A stretch of 64,000 nucleotides of DNA from IMG/VR virus record IMGVR_UViG_3300031578_000009, positions 1-64,000 of that record. One strand, given 5' to 3'. Made by a program: the position numbers and the translations under genes. This DNA comes from a virus. The notes beneath the pieces were generated by a model, which was not told the origin of the DNA, ran no database searches, and saw only the letters and a program-made list of their open reading frames with translations. Shown one piece after another: positions 46,175-54,328 of the stretch. The first letter of the stretch is position 1. Every line of letters begins with the position of its first letter.

Positions 46175-46406
46175 CACTTAATTCTTCTAATATAATAAAT
46201 TCATCTAACCATTTATAAAATTCACCAGCCTTAACATCTACCCAATCTATAACTTCCATTAAATCTCCAGAAATTAAATCAATACTTTCTATCTTAACTA
46301 CTGGTTCATTATCTGGTAAATCATAATTATTTGATGATGATTGTGGAGTATAAATATATGTAACTCCAATTACACTTTCTCCTAGATTTATATTTCTGTA
46401 TTTCAT
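46158..46406 (-). CDS. Small acidic protein of unknown function
   Basis: An 82-residue protein: N-terminal strands with GESVIGVTYIYTPQSSSNNY, and a C-terminal acidic part with three Trp/Tyr residues (DWVDVKAGEFYKWLDEF). No motif was recognised. It lies between a zinc-ribbon protein and another small operon gene. Confidence 0.55.
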   Translation of the reverse strand: MKYRNINLGESVIGVTYIYTPQSSSNNYDLPDNEPVVKIESIDLISGDLMEVIDWVDVKAGEFYKWLDEFIILEELSDGNGS

Positions 46407-46410
46407 AACA

Positions 46411-46662
46411 TTAATTATTAATTAATACACTTTTATTTGTAACCCATCCGCCAATAGCATTTGATGTGTCTCCGTCACCTATATGTTTTTCATATTCAAA
46501 GAAAGTATGTGTTTCATTTTCCCAATAAATACACTTGCATATAGGGCAAATTTCAACGTCAATTACTTCAAGTGGACTATCTATATCAAACTGATATTGA
46601 TAGTCCTTATTTGGCTCTAATATAACTTCATTTTGACAATTTTTACATTTCACTAGACTCAT
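46411..46662 (-). CDS. Small zinc-ribbon protein
   Basis: An 83-residue protein with two CxxC knuckles: CKNC at 6-9 and CPIC at 38-41, plus Cys43, which together can bind one zinc. The rest is acidic and aromatic. Such proteins often bind nucleic acid or protein partners. Its stop is directly followed by other small operon genes. Confidence 0.6.
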   Translation of the reverse strand: MSLVKCKNCQNEVILEPNKDYQYQFDIDSPLEVIDVEICPICKCIYWENETHTFFEYEKHIGDGDTSNAIGGWVTNKSVLINN

Positions 46663-46986
46663 TTATTGTTCTAATTTAAATCTATCATCTAATTCTGGTC
46701 TTGTTTCTAACACAAATGCTGCTACCAACAAATTCCATGCAGCATGATATAAATGATTTATTTTACTTTCATCATCAAAATCAGATAATCTTGGATCTTC
46801 AAATGCATCCATATGTCTATCATGTGAATCTAAATACTGGGTAATTGGTGCGCCTTTTAAAAAATTGTATGTTGCATATTTACCTTCTCCATAATGTGCA
46901 ACTTTAGCAATCCCTCTAAATAAAAATTTAGGAAAATTATGCCATCTCAACTTACCTTCATTAAATCTTTCTGCTAATTCACTCAT
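46663..46986 (-). CDS. dATP/dGTP diphosphohydrolase-like protein (MazZ/DUF5664 type)
   Basis: A 107-residue protein with RFNEGKLRWHNFP (7-19), KYATYNFLKGAP (36-47), DSHDRHMDAFEDP (53-65) and NHLYHAAWNLLVAA (81-94). This series (RxNxGKxRW, KYxxxN, DSxxRHxxA, HxxHAAWN) is the one I associate with the phage dATP/dGTP diphosphohydrolase N-terminal family, all-alpha NTP pyrophosphohydrolase relatives. It may remove selected dNTPs or damaged nucleotides. No PurZ-type enzyme is visible, so a base-substitution pathway is not supported. The next gene is also nucleotide-related. Confidence 0.65.
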   Translation of the reverse strand: MSELAERFNEGKLRWHNFPKFLFRGIAKVAHYGEGKYATYNFLKGAPITQYLDSHDRHMDAFEDPRLSDFDDESKINHLYHAAWNLLVAAFVLETRPELDDRFKLEQ

Positions 46987-47341
46987 AATATTTTAAATCA
47001 TAATATTTTAAATACTTAACTGGTATATTATTTTCTTCTGCAATCCTTAATTCAGATTGACAACCTTTACTATTTTTAATTAGTTCCATGCCACTTTCTC
47101 CAATAATTACTACAATAACCTCGTTACATCTTTTAAGTAATTCAGAATCTTGTTTCATCCAAAAATCATGATCTGTTTGTAATCTATCATGCATATATTC
47201 AGATATTGGATGAGAATGACTTATTGGACTAAATACGATGTTTCCTTTTAACATTAATTCAGAAGCAACTCTATTAGCTATTTTAAATGAACGTTCTGGA
47301 TGCCAACTATAAGGAATACATAAGTATATGATTTTACTCAT
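46979..47341 (-). CDS. Nucleoside 2-deoxyribosyltransferase-like protein (DUF1937/DUF4406 type)
   Basis: A 120-residue Rossmann-like protein: strand I (IIYLCIPYSW, 4-13), then VFSPISHSH (36-44) and DHDFWMKQD (57-65). A VIVVIIGESG strand (75-84) follows, and KGCQSELRIAEENNIPVKYL (91-110) supplies the conserved glutamate (about 96), the nucleophile position in deoxyribosyltransferases. It may cleave or exchange bases of nucleosides. It overlaps the diphosphohydrolase gene by 8 bases, so the two likely act in the same nucleotide pathway. Confidence 0.6.
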   Translation of the reverse strand: MSKIIYLCIPYSWHPERSFKIANRVASELMLKGNIVFSPISHSHPISEYMHDRLQTDHDFWMKQDSELLKRCNEVIVVIIGESGMELIKNSKGCQSELRIAEENNIPVKYLKYYDLKYYE

Positions 47342-47407
47342 TATTTATTTGTTTTAAATAGTCTTCAAATGACTTAAATTTATATTCAGTTATTTATTAC
47401 TTTTTTT

Positions 47408-47746
47408 TCATAACATTTTAATTATTAATAATTTATCTTCTTCACTTGTATCAATATCTTCTGATTGTAGTAGAGATATAAAAGATTCTTTTGTACTTCT
47501 AAAGGATAAATTATTGTTATTATAATTCTTAAAAACACATCTTAAATGTTCTCCTTTATTGTTAAAATCATTTCCAACTAATTCAATAAATTCTACTAAA
47601 TCTTCATCTGTTAATTCAGAGAGTTTTCCTAAGATTTTATAATCTTTGTCTTTATATCCAAATAATATTAATGCTCTTTTAGTAAAAGGTCCTGGATTTT
47701 CTATTATAATTAAATCATTAGATTGTGTTTTTATTTTAGTTGTCAT
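47408..47746 (-). CDS. Small protein of unknown function
   Basis: A 112-residue protein. The first half has basic/Gly strands (NPGPFTKRALILFGYKDKDY) and a central acidic helix (LSELTDEDLVEFIELVGND). No motif was recognised. It is followed by a 66-base gap with no hairpin and then the deoxyribosyltransferase-like gene. Confidence 0.5.
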   Translation of the reverse strand: MTTKIKTQSNDLIIIENPGPFTKRALILFGYKDKDYKILGKLSELTDEDLVEFIELVGNDFNNKGEHLRCVFKNYNNNNLSFRSTKESFISLLQSEDIDTSEEDKLLIIKML

Positions 47747-47773
47747 AATATATTTTCAATATATAACATTGTT

Positions 47774-48259
47774 TCAGTTTTTTTCATATATCTGTATTAT
47801 TATTTCTCTATTATCAAATTCTTCTATCGCTTCAAACTCATATTCAATATTATTTATATATTGAACTGAATCATCGGGAATAATTTTAGCTTTTACCAAA
47901 CAATCCAATGAACCTTTAACCCATAATTGTAACATATTGTCAAGATCATAATTGGGAACATAGTTATCATCTGGATATTTCCAAATAATAACTTCATTCC
48001 TACGCTGAATAGAGCCATGATTAATTACAGTCTTTATAATGAATTTAACTTTAATTGGAAAATTATATATTTTTAATCTCTTAGGAATTTTATTCATCAC
48101 ATATTTATGAATGTTGTCCATTAAAGTATTTCTTGCAAATCTATTTACATTTGAATTATATAATAGTTGTCCATTTAGTTTAACATACTTAGGCTTGGCT
48201 TTCTTAGGATTTGTTATTGGTAAGTGAGTTGGAAATTTTGTTAGTTTTATTTCTATCAT
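47774..48259 (-). CDS. RusA-like Holliday junction resolvase
   Basis: A 161-residue protein. The C-terminal half has YDLDNMLQLW (104-113), DCLVKAKIIPDDS (119-131) and a following strand. This is the RusA signature DxDN...D.L...I.DD, whose aspartates (Asp105, Asp107, Asp119, Asp129, Asp130) bind Mg2+ at the junction. It would resolve recombination or replication intermediates before packaging. The start shares one base with the stop of the DUF932 gene. Confidence 0.7.
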   Translation of the reverse strand: MIEIKLTKFPTHLPITNPKKAKPKYVKLNGQLLYNSNVNRFARNTLMDNIHKYVMNKIPKRLKIYNFPIKVKFIIKTVINHGSIQRRNEVIIWKYPDDNYVPNYDLDNMLQLWVKGSLDCLVKAKIIPDDSVQYINNIEYEFEAIEEFDNREIIIQIYEKN

Positions 48260-49071
48260 TATACATATTCTAATTCCTTAACTATATCAAATGCTTTATC
48301 ATTAAATCTTGCTTGATTACCAACGACAGCTCCAAATATATTCTTTGATTTATCTTTATTCAATAGATGCGTTGAGTAATAAGTCATTCCTTGCATAATT
48401 GACCATAAATTGTTTCCAAAATCATTAGTTGATTTTTGAATAGCATGTGTTAATATTTCAGCTTTATTAATCTTTCTTGTAGAGTTTTCTTCTATATCAT
48501 CCCAATCAACCATTTTTTTAACAGCTATTTCTGCTGTATCTTTTGTTATTGAAATATCATTCCATAAATTAAATTGTCTAATTAAAGCATCTTTTTCTCT
48601 AAAATAGTCTTCAATAGAAGTTACTAATTCTTCTAATTTAAACTGAGAAGATGTTGTATGTTTAAATTTAGTTCTCATTAACTTGCTAAATTGATTTTGA
48701 CAAAACAATACAGTTGTTGAATTTGATAGAAATATTTGACTACTACCATCAAATGAATTACCAAGTATCAAATATGTATCTAAATCAAAATCACCAACCT
48801 TATTATATCCAGTATTGTTCTTTAAATAAGATAATACTATTTTACCACCTTTAAATTGTTGATATCCATGGGTATCAAATCCAGATATTTCTCCCAATCT
48901 ATTAGTAATATTATGAAAATCTCTCATATAAAAAGGTTTATAGCTATTTTTCATGATACTTAATAATGAACCATCATTCTTCACTATAGCCTTATGTTCT
49001 AAACTTCGAGTATATAAATCACTAACAAAAACAGGCTGTTCTGTTATTTCAAAATCTAATTTTTCTTCCAT
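48259..49071 (-). CDS. DUF932 phage/plasmid protein
   Basis: A 270-residue protein matching the DUF932 pattern: LLSIMKNSYKPF near residues 36-47, then GGKIVLSYLK, LGNSFDGSSQI and TVLFCQNQFSKLM. A C-terminal helical region (DTAEIAVKKMVDWDD) follows. The family is common in phages and plasmids; its biochemical role is unknown. It overlaps both neighbours by one base. Confidence 0.65.
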   Translation of the reverse strand: MEEKLDFEITEQPVFVSDLYTRSLEHKAIVKNDGSLLSIMKNSYKPFYMRDFHNITNRLGEISGFDTHGYQQFKGGKIVLSYLKNNTGYNKVGDFDLDTYLILGNSFDGSSQIFLSNSTTVLFCQNQFSKLMRTKFKHTTSSQFKLEELVTSIEDYFREKDALIRQFNLWNDISITKDTAEIAVKKMVDWDDIEENSTRKINKAEILTHAIQKSTNDFGNNLWSIMQGMTYYSTHLLNKDKSKNIFGAVVGNQARFNDKAFDIVKELEYV

Positions 49072-49709
49072 TATTTATTGTTTTTAAGTTTCCAATTGTT
49101 AAACATGTCAATATAAGATTCCCTAAAAGAATGTTTAGCATCTATTGCAAAATCTATCATTTGCATTTGAGAATACATAGGCTTGTTTATTTCAATATAT
49201 TTTTCAGCAGCTTTTTTAGTTGAGAATTGTACATAACCTAATGGTGGTTTATTTGGATTTCTCCAATCACATTGGTGTGATAGCGCAGTCCAACCTTTAA
49301 GATAAGGCGAATCGCTTTCTACTACATAATAGTAAACATCTCCTTTATAAATACCTACTCCATCTTTAGTTGCAAATAATGGAGTTTTTGCATGTTTAAC
49401 ATCTTCCATAATATTAATATGTTTAGATTGAGCTATTTGTTCATCGGTATAAGAAGTTAATTCTGAAGGTCTATGCCATCCATCTTCTTTCTTAGTATAA
49501 GTAGTTTTAGTCTGACTATTAAATACTTTAGTTCCAATTGGATATTCAATTATTTCTTCCCAAAATTCTGGATAAAATTCTACTTTTGTATGTGGAATTG
49601 GCTGATGATATGGATCATCTGGTATATAATCACCATGATTATTTCTATATGTTGCAATTGTTCCAATTTTTGGAGAACCTGGATATTCACGTATGAGTTT
49701 AAATTTCAT
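49071..49709 (-). CDS. Phage protein of unknown function with two small beta modules
   Basis: A 212-residue protein. The N-terminus (KFKLIREYPGSPKIGTIATY ... VEFYPEFWEEI) is an SH3-like beta module that I have seen repeated in other phage proteins. A second module (IGTKVFNSQTKTTYTKKEDGWHRPSEL) follows and the C-terminus is helical. No catalytic residues are visible. Confidence 0.5.
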   Translation of the reverse strand: MKFKLIREYPGSPKIGTIATYRNNHGDYIPDDPYHQPIPHTKVEFYPEFWEEIIEYPIGTKVFNSQTKTTYTKKEDGWHRPSELTSYTDEQIAQSKHINIMEDVKHAKTPLFATKDGVGIYKGDVYYYVVESDSPYLKGWTALSHQCDWRNPNKPPLGYVQFSTKKAAEKYIEINKPMYSQMQMIDFAIDAKHSFRESYIDMFNNWKLKNNK

Positions 49710-50389
49710 TTATTTCTATTTTTAAGTTGCCATTCTTCATTTAATTCATCAACTATCTCAAGTGAATCAATTAATCTATCATATTCTTTATCTATATCTA
49801 CATAAAGTATATTCTTCATATAAGTAACCGAAATACTTTCTTTAGAATAGTCTTTAGTAGGTAATTTGTAGTTTAGTTGAAATAAATATATACTATTAGT
49901 GAATACTTGAGATATATGAGTTAAATAAGCGTTTCCAGTAAGATAGATGTAATTATTATTTCCTAATTTTGATAAATGTAATTTGCAATAATTGTTGCCT
50001 TTTTTAGAAATTCTATACTCTATTCCAGTAATTCTATCCATCACAACAATGTTTTCTGTATTCTCTGTTAATTCTAATAAATCAGTAACTTGATGAGTGC
50101 AGAATATTTCATTACAAATATCATACTCCCATAATGGATCATATGTAATTGGAATACCAAGTAATTCAGTTTCCTTATTAACCCAATACATTATATCAAC
50201 ATCATATTCATATAAGTCAATAGTTGGATAAGTAACTGCTTTATCCATTCCCATATCAAATAAAGTTAATTGTCCATCATTGTAAGAGTGCTTTTGACTA
50301 CTCTTATTTACTGCAATTATCTTATCCAAACTATTGACTAATGATTGTCTTCTTCTAAATATTTCTATTGCCTCTTTTTTGCTATACAT
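49706..50389 (-). CDS. Possible stand-alone DnaE C-terminal module
   Basis: A 227-residue protein. Residues about 39-120 read like the end of a family-C polymerase: GQLTLFDMG, then WVNKETELLGIPITYDPLWEY, the position of the DnaE ExELLGxYxxxHPL segment. A possible OB fold then follows: VVMDRITGIEYRISKKGNNYCKLHLSKL (about 115-141). No palm aspartates or PHP motif are present, so it cannot polymerise by itself. It could be a split polymerase piece or an accessory that mimics the clamp-proximal part. The resemblance is by eye only. Confidence 0.35.
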   Translation of the reverse strand: MYSKKEAIEIFRRRQSLVNSLDKIIAVNKSSQKHSYNDGQLTLFDMGMDKAVTYPTIDLYEYDVDIMYWVNKETELLGIPITYDPLWEYDICNEIFCTHQVTDLLELTENTENIVVMDRITGIEYRISKKGNNYCKLHLSKLGNNNYIYLTGNAYLTHISQVFTNSIYLFQLNYKLPTKDYSKESISVTYMKNILYVDIDKEYDRLIDSLEIVDELNEEWQLKNRNK

Positions 50390-50613
50390 TATAATTTAGG
50401 ATGCGGTGTATTTATAATTGAATTTTTATCAACTATTACATTATTTGCTACTGAAGTAGTATCTGCAAATGATGCACATAGTTCTCTCTGTTCTAAGCAT
50501 TTTTGTTTAGCATAAAAATAACACACGCTAACTATTTCATCCAATGAATTAAATACATTACCAGATTCATCATGTAATATTCTTTCTCTTAAATATTTCT
50601 CAGTCTCAGTCAT
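50389..50613 (-). CDS. Small protein of unknown function
   Basis: A 74-residue protein: an N-terminal helix (EKYLRERILHDESG), then a helix with two Cys (VCYFYAKQKCLEQRELCAS) and a disordered end (IINTPHPKL). The family was not recognised. It overlaps the upstream DnaA-like gene by 8 bases. Confidence 0.55.
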   Translation of the reverse strand: MTETEKYLRERILHDESGNVFNSLDEIVSVCYFYAKQKCLEQRELCASFADTTSVANNVIVDKNSIINTPHPKL

Positions 50614-51103
50614 TATATTTCATGTTTTTTACAAAATTATTAAATAATATCTTATTGTGTATGTCTGGTAAGGATTTTTTTATCTGTTTTAAAGCATCAT
50701 CATTTTGAATATCAAAAGATTCATTTTTTATATCAAATTTAATTGCCCTTCTGCATTTTGATAATAGATGTTGATATCTTTTATTGAATTTTTTATCTGT
50801 ATCAATATAATTATTAATTCTCTTAAGACTATTATATACACAAGTTCTCTCCTTATATTCAAAATATTCTGATAATACTGTTGGATTACAATTAACTAAT
50901 TCCATTGATATAGATTGTGCAATTTGTTTAGGAAGCATAATATTTACATCTCTTGTTTTTATAACAAAATCTTTTGGCTTTAAATCATAATCTTTACTTA
51001 CAATATCACTAATAATTCCTAACTTCTTTTTACTTACTACTTTATTATATTTCTTAAATGTCCTTGGTTTATAATTAATATCATCTTTATCAATACTGTC
51101 CAT
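50606..51103 (-). CDS. DnaA domain IV-like DNA-binding protein
   Basis: A 165-residue protein. Residues 27-117 align by eye with the DnaA C-terminal domain: IISDIVSKDYDLKPKDF corresponds to the IVAxYYxIxxxDL helix, and the next segment corresponds to the RPRQxAMxLxxxLT helix-turn-helix (here LPKQIAQSISMELVN). RTCVYNSLKRINNYIDTD matches the DHTTVLHAxxKI signature. There is no ATPase domain. It is therefore a candidate origin-binding or copy-control protein of the phage. Confidence 0.65.
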   Translation of the reverse strand: MDSIDKDDINYKPRTFKKYNKVVSKKKLGIISDIVSKDYDLKPKDFVIKTRDVNIMLPKQIAQSISMELVNCNPTVLSEYFEYKERTCVYNSLKRINNYIDTDKKFNKRYQHLLSKCRRAIKFDIKNESFDIQNDDALKQIKKSLPDIHNKILFNNFVKNMKYND

Positions 51104-51284
51104 GTAATAAATTGTTTAATTCATGTATTAATAATGCTATTTCTGATTTTTCAACAAGTATTATGTCACCCATACTACTATGTTGTTTTTTGTCTTTGTC
51201 TTTAAAGTAGAATGGAGATATTGTAAAAACATCTCCAATTCTACTTAATTTTATCTTATGATTTTTAAAATTAAGTTCTGTCAT
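51090..51284 (-). CDS. Small protein of unknown function
   Basis: A 64-residue protein: strands at the start (LNFKNHKIKLSRIGDVFTIS) and a Leu-rich C-terminal helix (VEKSEIALLIHELNNLL). It overlaps both neighbouring genes by 14 bases and is likely co-translated. No motif was recognised. Confidence 0.5.
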   Translation of the reverse strand: MTELNFKNHKIKLSRIGDVFTISPFYFKDKDKKQHSSMGDIILVEKSEIALLIHELNNLLHGQY

Positions 51285-51594
51285 CTTTTTGTTTTTTATT
51301 ATCTATCTCAAAAGAAATTGCTGTAGCTCTATTTGCATCTTTTGTAGTATATGCCCATATGCCAAAGTCTCTTGATTTTGGATATGCTTCTTTGAATTCA
51401 GTTTCAGAATAAATTCTATTTTCAAAATCTAAGCATAATGGAACAACTTTAGTTTCAAACACTTCATACCATGAATCACCAAATTCATTAAATACTTTAT
51501 AAATTTTTGAATATTCATTAGATTTTATTTGTATAAACTTAAACTCAGAAACTTCTCCAGTACCATTAAACTCTAATTCTAGTTTATTTATCAT
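51271..51594 (-). CDS. Small protein of unknown function
   Basis: A 107-residue protein with mixed strands and helices, including EFKFIQIKSNEYSKIYKVF and WYEVFETKVVPLC followed by the YPKSRDFGIWAYT segment. The pattern is found in several phage-encoded hypothetical proteins, but no function is known to me. It overlaps both neighbours. Confidence 0.55.
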   Translation of the reverse strand: MINKLELEFNGTGEVSEFKFIQIKSNEYSKIYKVFNEFGDSWYEVFETKVVPLCLDFENRIYSETEFKEAYPKSRDFGIWAYTTKDANRATAISFEIDNKKQKDDRT

Positions 51595-51796
51595 TTTCTG
51601 TAAGTAATTTACACGTTATCATTTTACCACACTCTTTACATATAGTAACAGTATAATCATCTCCATTGGGATGAGTATCATACCTATTACTAGTTATATG
51701 ATTGTCTTGATTTAGACAACATATACTGTTACCATCTTCTGTTGGTTCTTTATTTTCTTCCATAAGATCCATTAAATAACTTAATACACTAATCAT
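51584..51796 (-). CDS. Small zinc-knuckle protein of unknown function
   Basis: A 70-residue protein starting at the ATG at 51796, which overlaps the upstream stop by 8 bases as elsewhere in this operon; a longer frame from 51829 is less likely. It has CCLNQ in the middle and ICKECGKMITC near the end, giving a possible zinc site. The rest is acidic. The family was not recognised. Confidence 0.5.
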   Translation of the reverse strand: MISVLSYLMDLMEENKEPTEDGNSICCLNQDNHITSNRYDTHPNGDDYTVTICKECGKMITCKLLTENDK

Positions 51797-52160
51797 TTTT
51801 ATGTTTGTTGTACCATTTAATAAATTCAACTACTGCGCTCCAAGTTACTTCTATAAATTTTGTATTTATAAAAACTTCATTTTCAAATTGTCCAGAAGCA
51901 TCTTTCCATTTATAATATTCATTACTTTGATATATTTTATTAATACAAGGTATTAACCAATCCCAAGATGAATGATATTTTAGTTCACTGAATTTCCAAC
52001 AACTTCCATCATGGGGATTTTCTGGATAATCTTCTTCTTGAAAATTAATTTCTTCTTCAGATATATACCCTCGAATCCAAGGAGAACATTTTTCCTTAGA
52101 TTGTCCCCCCATAAATTCAGCAATTAGCTTATTTCCTTCTAATATTTCTTCTTGTGTCAT
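51789..52160 (-). CDS. Protein of unknown function
   Basis: A 123-residue protein with an acidic N-terminus (QEEILEGNKLIAEFMGG, then SEEEINFQEEDYPENPHDGSCWKF) and many aromatic residues (SSWDWLIPCINKIYQ). It overlaps the next upstream gene by four bases (ATGA). Its pattern resembles small phage proteins of unknown role. Confidence 0.55.
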   Translation of the reverse strand: MTQEEILEGNKLIAEFMGGQSKEKCSPWIRGYISEEEINFQEEDYPENPHDGSCWKFSELKYHSSWDWLIPCINKIYQSNEYYKWKDASGQFENEVFINTKFIEVTWSAVVEFIKWYNKHKND

Positions 52161-52954
52161 AATATATCTTGTATTAAAATATCATTTTCATCAAACTTAC
52201 TATATAATTCTATTCTATCTGGATAATTCATATTAACATCTAATTCTTTCTCATAATGCTTAATTAATGATTCTTCTCTAATGAGAATCTTCTTTATTAA
52301 ACCACCTTCTTGAGAATTATAATGGAATGTAATTATTCTTTCTTTAGCTTGTTTACTAATTAATGAATATTTACCATCTAATAATAATTTATAATCTTCT
52401 ATGAAGTTATCTGGAATTATAAATTCATATAGTACATATCTATTATTGATATCTATTGTTCTTACAAAACATTCATGTTTGATTAAATATTCCTCTTGAG
52501 CTTTAAATCTTGAAGACTTGGAAAATTTCAACAATATAAATATAGAATTTTCTGCTTTATGTTCTATAAAATTACAATCTAAATATCCATTCATTAAATA
52601 TCCAATATTTCCACTATTATATTCAATATAGGAAGCAAGCGTTTTATTTTTGAATATAAGTGGAATTATAAATAGTGAAGTTTTATTATAAATAGATTCT
52701 AAAACATAAAATGTTTTTAAATCTTTTTTGCTTTCTATTATATGATTAGTTTTATACTGGATATCAAAGTTATTTACAGAACAATTATACATATCTCCAA
52801 GCTGAAGAATAGAATCATTAAATTCTATTGAACTTATGATTCTATTGTCTTTGTTAATTATATAATTGCTATTTGGAAATGTAATCATCATCTCACAAAT
52901 ATTTATTGGAGTAAAACTCACTCCATAGTTCTCTAACGCTTGCTTTTTATCCAT
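52157..52954 (-). CDS. Protein of unknown function next to the exonuclease
   Basis: A 265-residue, mostly beta protein with an Ile/Asn/Tyr bias and four cysteines. No catalytic pattern, membrane segment or repeat stands out. The start shares one base with the exonuclease stop, so they are translated together. Recombination or replication partner roles are possible from position only. Confidence 0.5.
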   Translation of the reverse strand: MDKKQALENYGVSFTPINICEMMITFPNSNYIINKDNRIISSIEFNDSILQLGDMYNCSVNNFDIQYKTNHIIESKKDLKTFYVLESIYNKTSLFIIPLIFKNKTLASYIEYNSGNIGYLMNGYLDCNFIEHKAENSIFILLKFSKSSRFKAQEEYLIKHECFVRTIDINNRYVLYEFIIPDNFIEDYKLLLDGKYSLISKQAKERIITFHYNSQEGGLIKKILIREESLIKHYEKELDVNMNYPDRIELYSKFDENDILIQDIL

Positions 52955-53847
52955 TAAAAGTCTATTTTTATTTCTTCATTCAGTTTTTGTATTTCTGTTA
53001 TTATTGGAAATTCTGGTAATCGGCCAATTTCTCGCATGAAATCATCATTGCAATCTAATAAATGTAAAAGTCGATAATTCTTTTGAAATTCATAAACTCC
53101 TTTTGATCTACCAAGTCCATCAATTGTTTTCTTTTGTCCACTTGGTGTTTCATAGTACATTCCCCATATATATCCATGTAGTATTTCATGTGAATCTAAT
53201 TTATTATTGAATATTCCACAATTCTCAGGGAATGGAGTTATAACATTATCTCCAGCATCTCCAGATATTAATTGAAAACTTTGCCATTTTAAAGAATCTT
53301 CTATTGAAGTTTCAATCCACCAACCTTTAATTACATCTTCCTCTTGAATCTGATACATTACATCTTCTTTAACTAATGCTTTAATATCATCTTTTAGCTT
53401 ATAGGTATAATTAAAATTTTTGCCTGGAATACTTTGTAATAAATCTTTATCTGGAGAAACTAATATTTTATCAAAATATGTTATATCATCATCTAAGATA
53501 TTTTCTTTCAAATCATTATTTATCCAATATGCTATCAAATCATCGGATTCCATTAAATCCATCCATTGAGCATTCCAATTCTCTATTAAATAAGATTTAA
53601 GTGTTTTAATCCATTTTAATTGAGTTGGATACTTACTTCGATTTGACTTATATAATGGATCAATGTTGTGACGAAAATATTTATCTTTACTAATAAAAAA
53701 TACATAATGAGTTGCTTCTGTTTTAATAAAAATATTCTGGATTTTTTCATCCAGAATATTTATACTTTCCTCTAATGTATTTTTACTACTATGATAAACT
53801 AGTCCATCTGCATCAACTAATACTAACTTCTTCTGTTGGTCTTGCAT
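52954..53847 (-). CDS. 5'-3' exonuclease (FEN / T7 gp6-like)
   Basis: A 297-residue protein. Acidic metal-binding sites appear in the order expected for this family: LVDADGLVYHS (10-20), FRHNIDPLYKSNRSKYP (58-74), MDLMESDDLIAYW (96-108), VSPDKDLLQSIPG (129-141) and LISGDAGDNV (192-201), with GLGRSKG (244-250) as the helix-hairpin-helix turn. It would remove RNA primers and supply resected ends for recombination, together with the Sak4-like ATPase and SSB. It overlaps the upstream gene by 35 bases. Confidence 0.82.
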   Translation of the reverse strand: MQDQQKKLVLVDADGLVYHSSKNTLEESINILDEKIQNIFIKTEATHYVFFISKDKYFRHNIDPLYKSNRSKYPTQLKWIKTLKSYLIENWNAQWMDLMESDDLIAYWINNDLKENILDDDITYFDKILVSPDKDLLQSIPGKNFNYTYKLKDDIKALVKEDVMYQIQEEDVIKGWWIETSIEDSLKWQSFQLISGDAGDNVITPFPENCGIFNNKLDSHEILHGYIWGMYYETPSGQKKTIDGLGRSKGVYEFQKNYRLLHLLDCNDDFMREIGRLPEFPIITEIQKLNEEIKIDF

Positions 53848-54328
53848 ATTCTATAAATTCTTTACTAAGATTTAATTGTTTTTCTTTGTCATAATCTTCC
53901 ATAGTAGACTTTAATAAATCAACTCCAAATATATCATTAAGATTTCTCATATTAATAACCTGCTTTCTACTGCTCCATCCAAATTTGTTAATTGCAGTAA
54001 TGATTCTTCTATAATCACCACTAGATAAGTTTGATTTATCAATTAAAGCCATTGGAAGTTCTAGATTATTTCTATTATAACAAACAATTAGTCCCATTGC
54101 ATCAAGGCTATTACGTATGATCCCATTACCAACATAATACTCTGCTGTTGAATTGTTTGTAATAAGGCTTCCATCTACAGATAATATTTCTTCAAAGTTG
54201 AATTTATCTTTTAAATCATGAACATATCTACGTTTAGTATTAGAATTAATCTGAAAATATTTTCTGGTTTTAAATCCCCTTTGATTAAAACAATATGGAA
54301 TATATTCTTTTGTCTTTTGTATAATCAT
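53813..54328 (-). CDS. Unknown protein co-translated with the E1-like enzyme
   Basis: A 171-residue protein with a basic N-terminus (KTKEYIPYCFNQRGFKTRKY), a middle containing VDGSLITNNSTAEYYVGNG and NNLELPMALIDKSNLSSGDY, and an acidic end. No UBL, JAMM or E2 motif is visible. The start overlaps the E1 stop by four bases (ATGA), which links it to the ubiquitin-like cassette, and its end overlaps the exonuclease. It may be a substrate adaptor of the cassette or a separate recombination protein. Confidence 0.5.
   Translation of the reverse strand: MIIQKTKEYIPYCFNQRGFKTRKYFQINSNTKRRYVHDLKDKFNFEEILSVDGSLITNNSTAEYYVGNGIIRNSLDAMGLIVCYNRNNLELPMALIDKSNLSSGDYRRIITAINKFGWSSRKQVINMRNLNDIFGVDLLKSTMEDYDKEKQLNLSKEFIEYARPTEEVSIS

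Noticed and set aside
46663-47341. 2-aminoadenine (Z) genome pathway
   Set aside because: The nucleotide hydrolase family is related to MazZ, but no PurZ-like gene is visible here.
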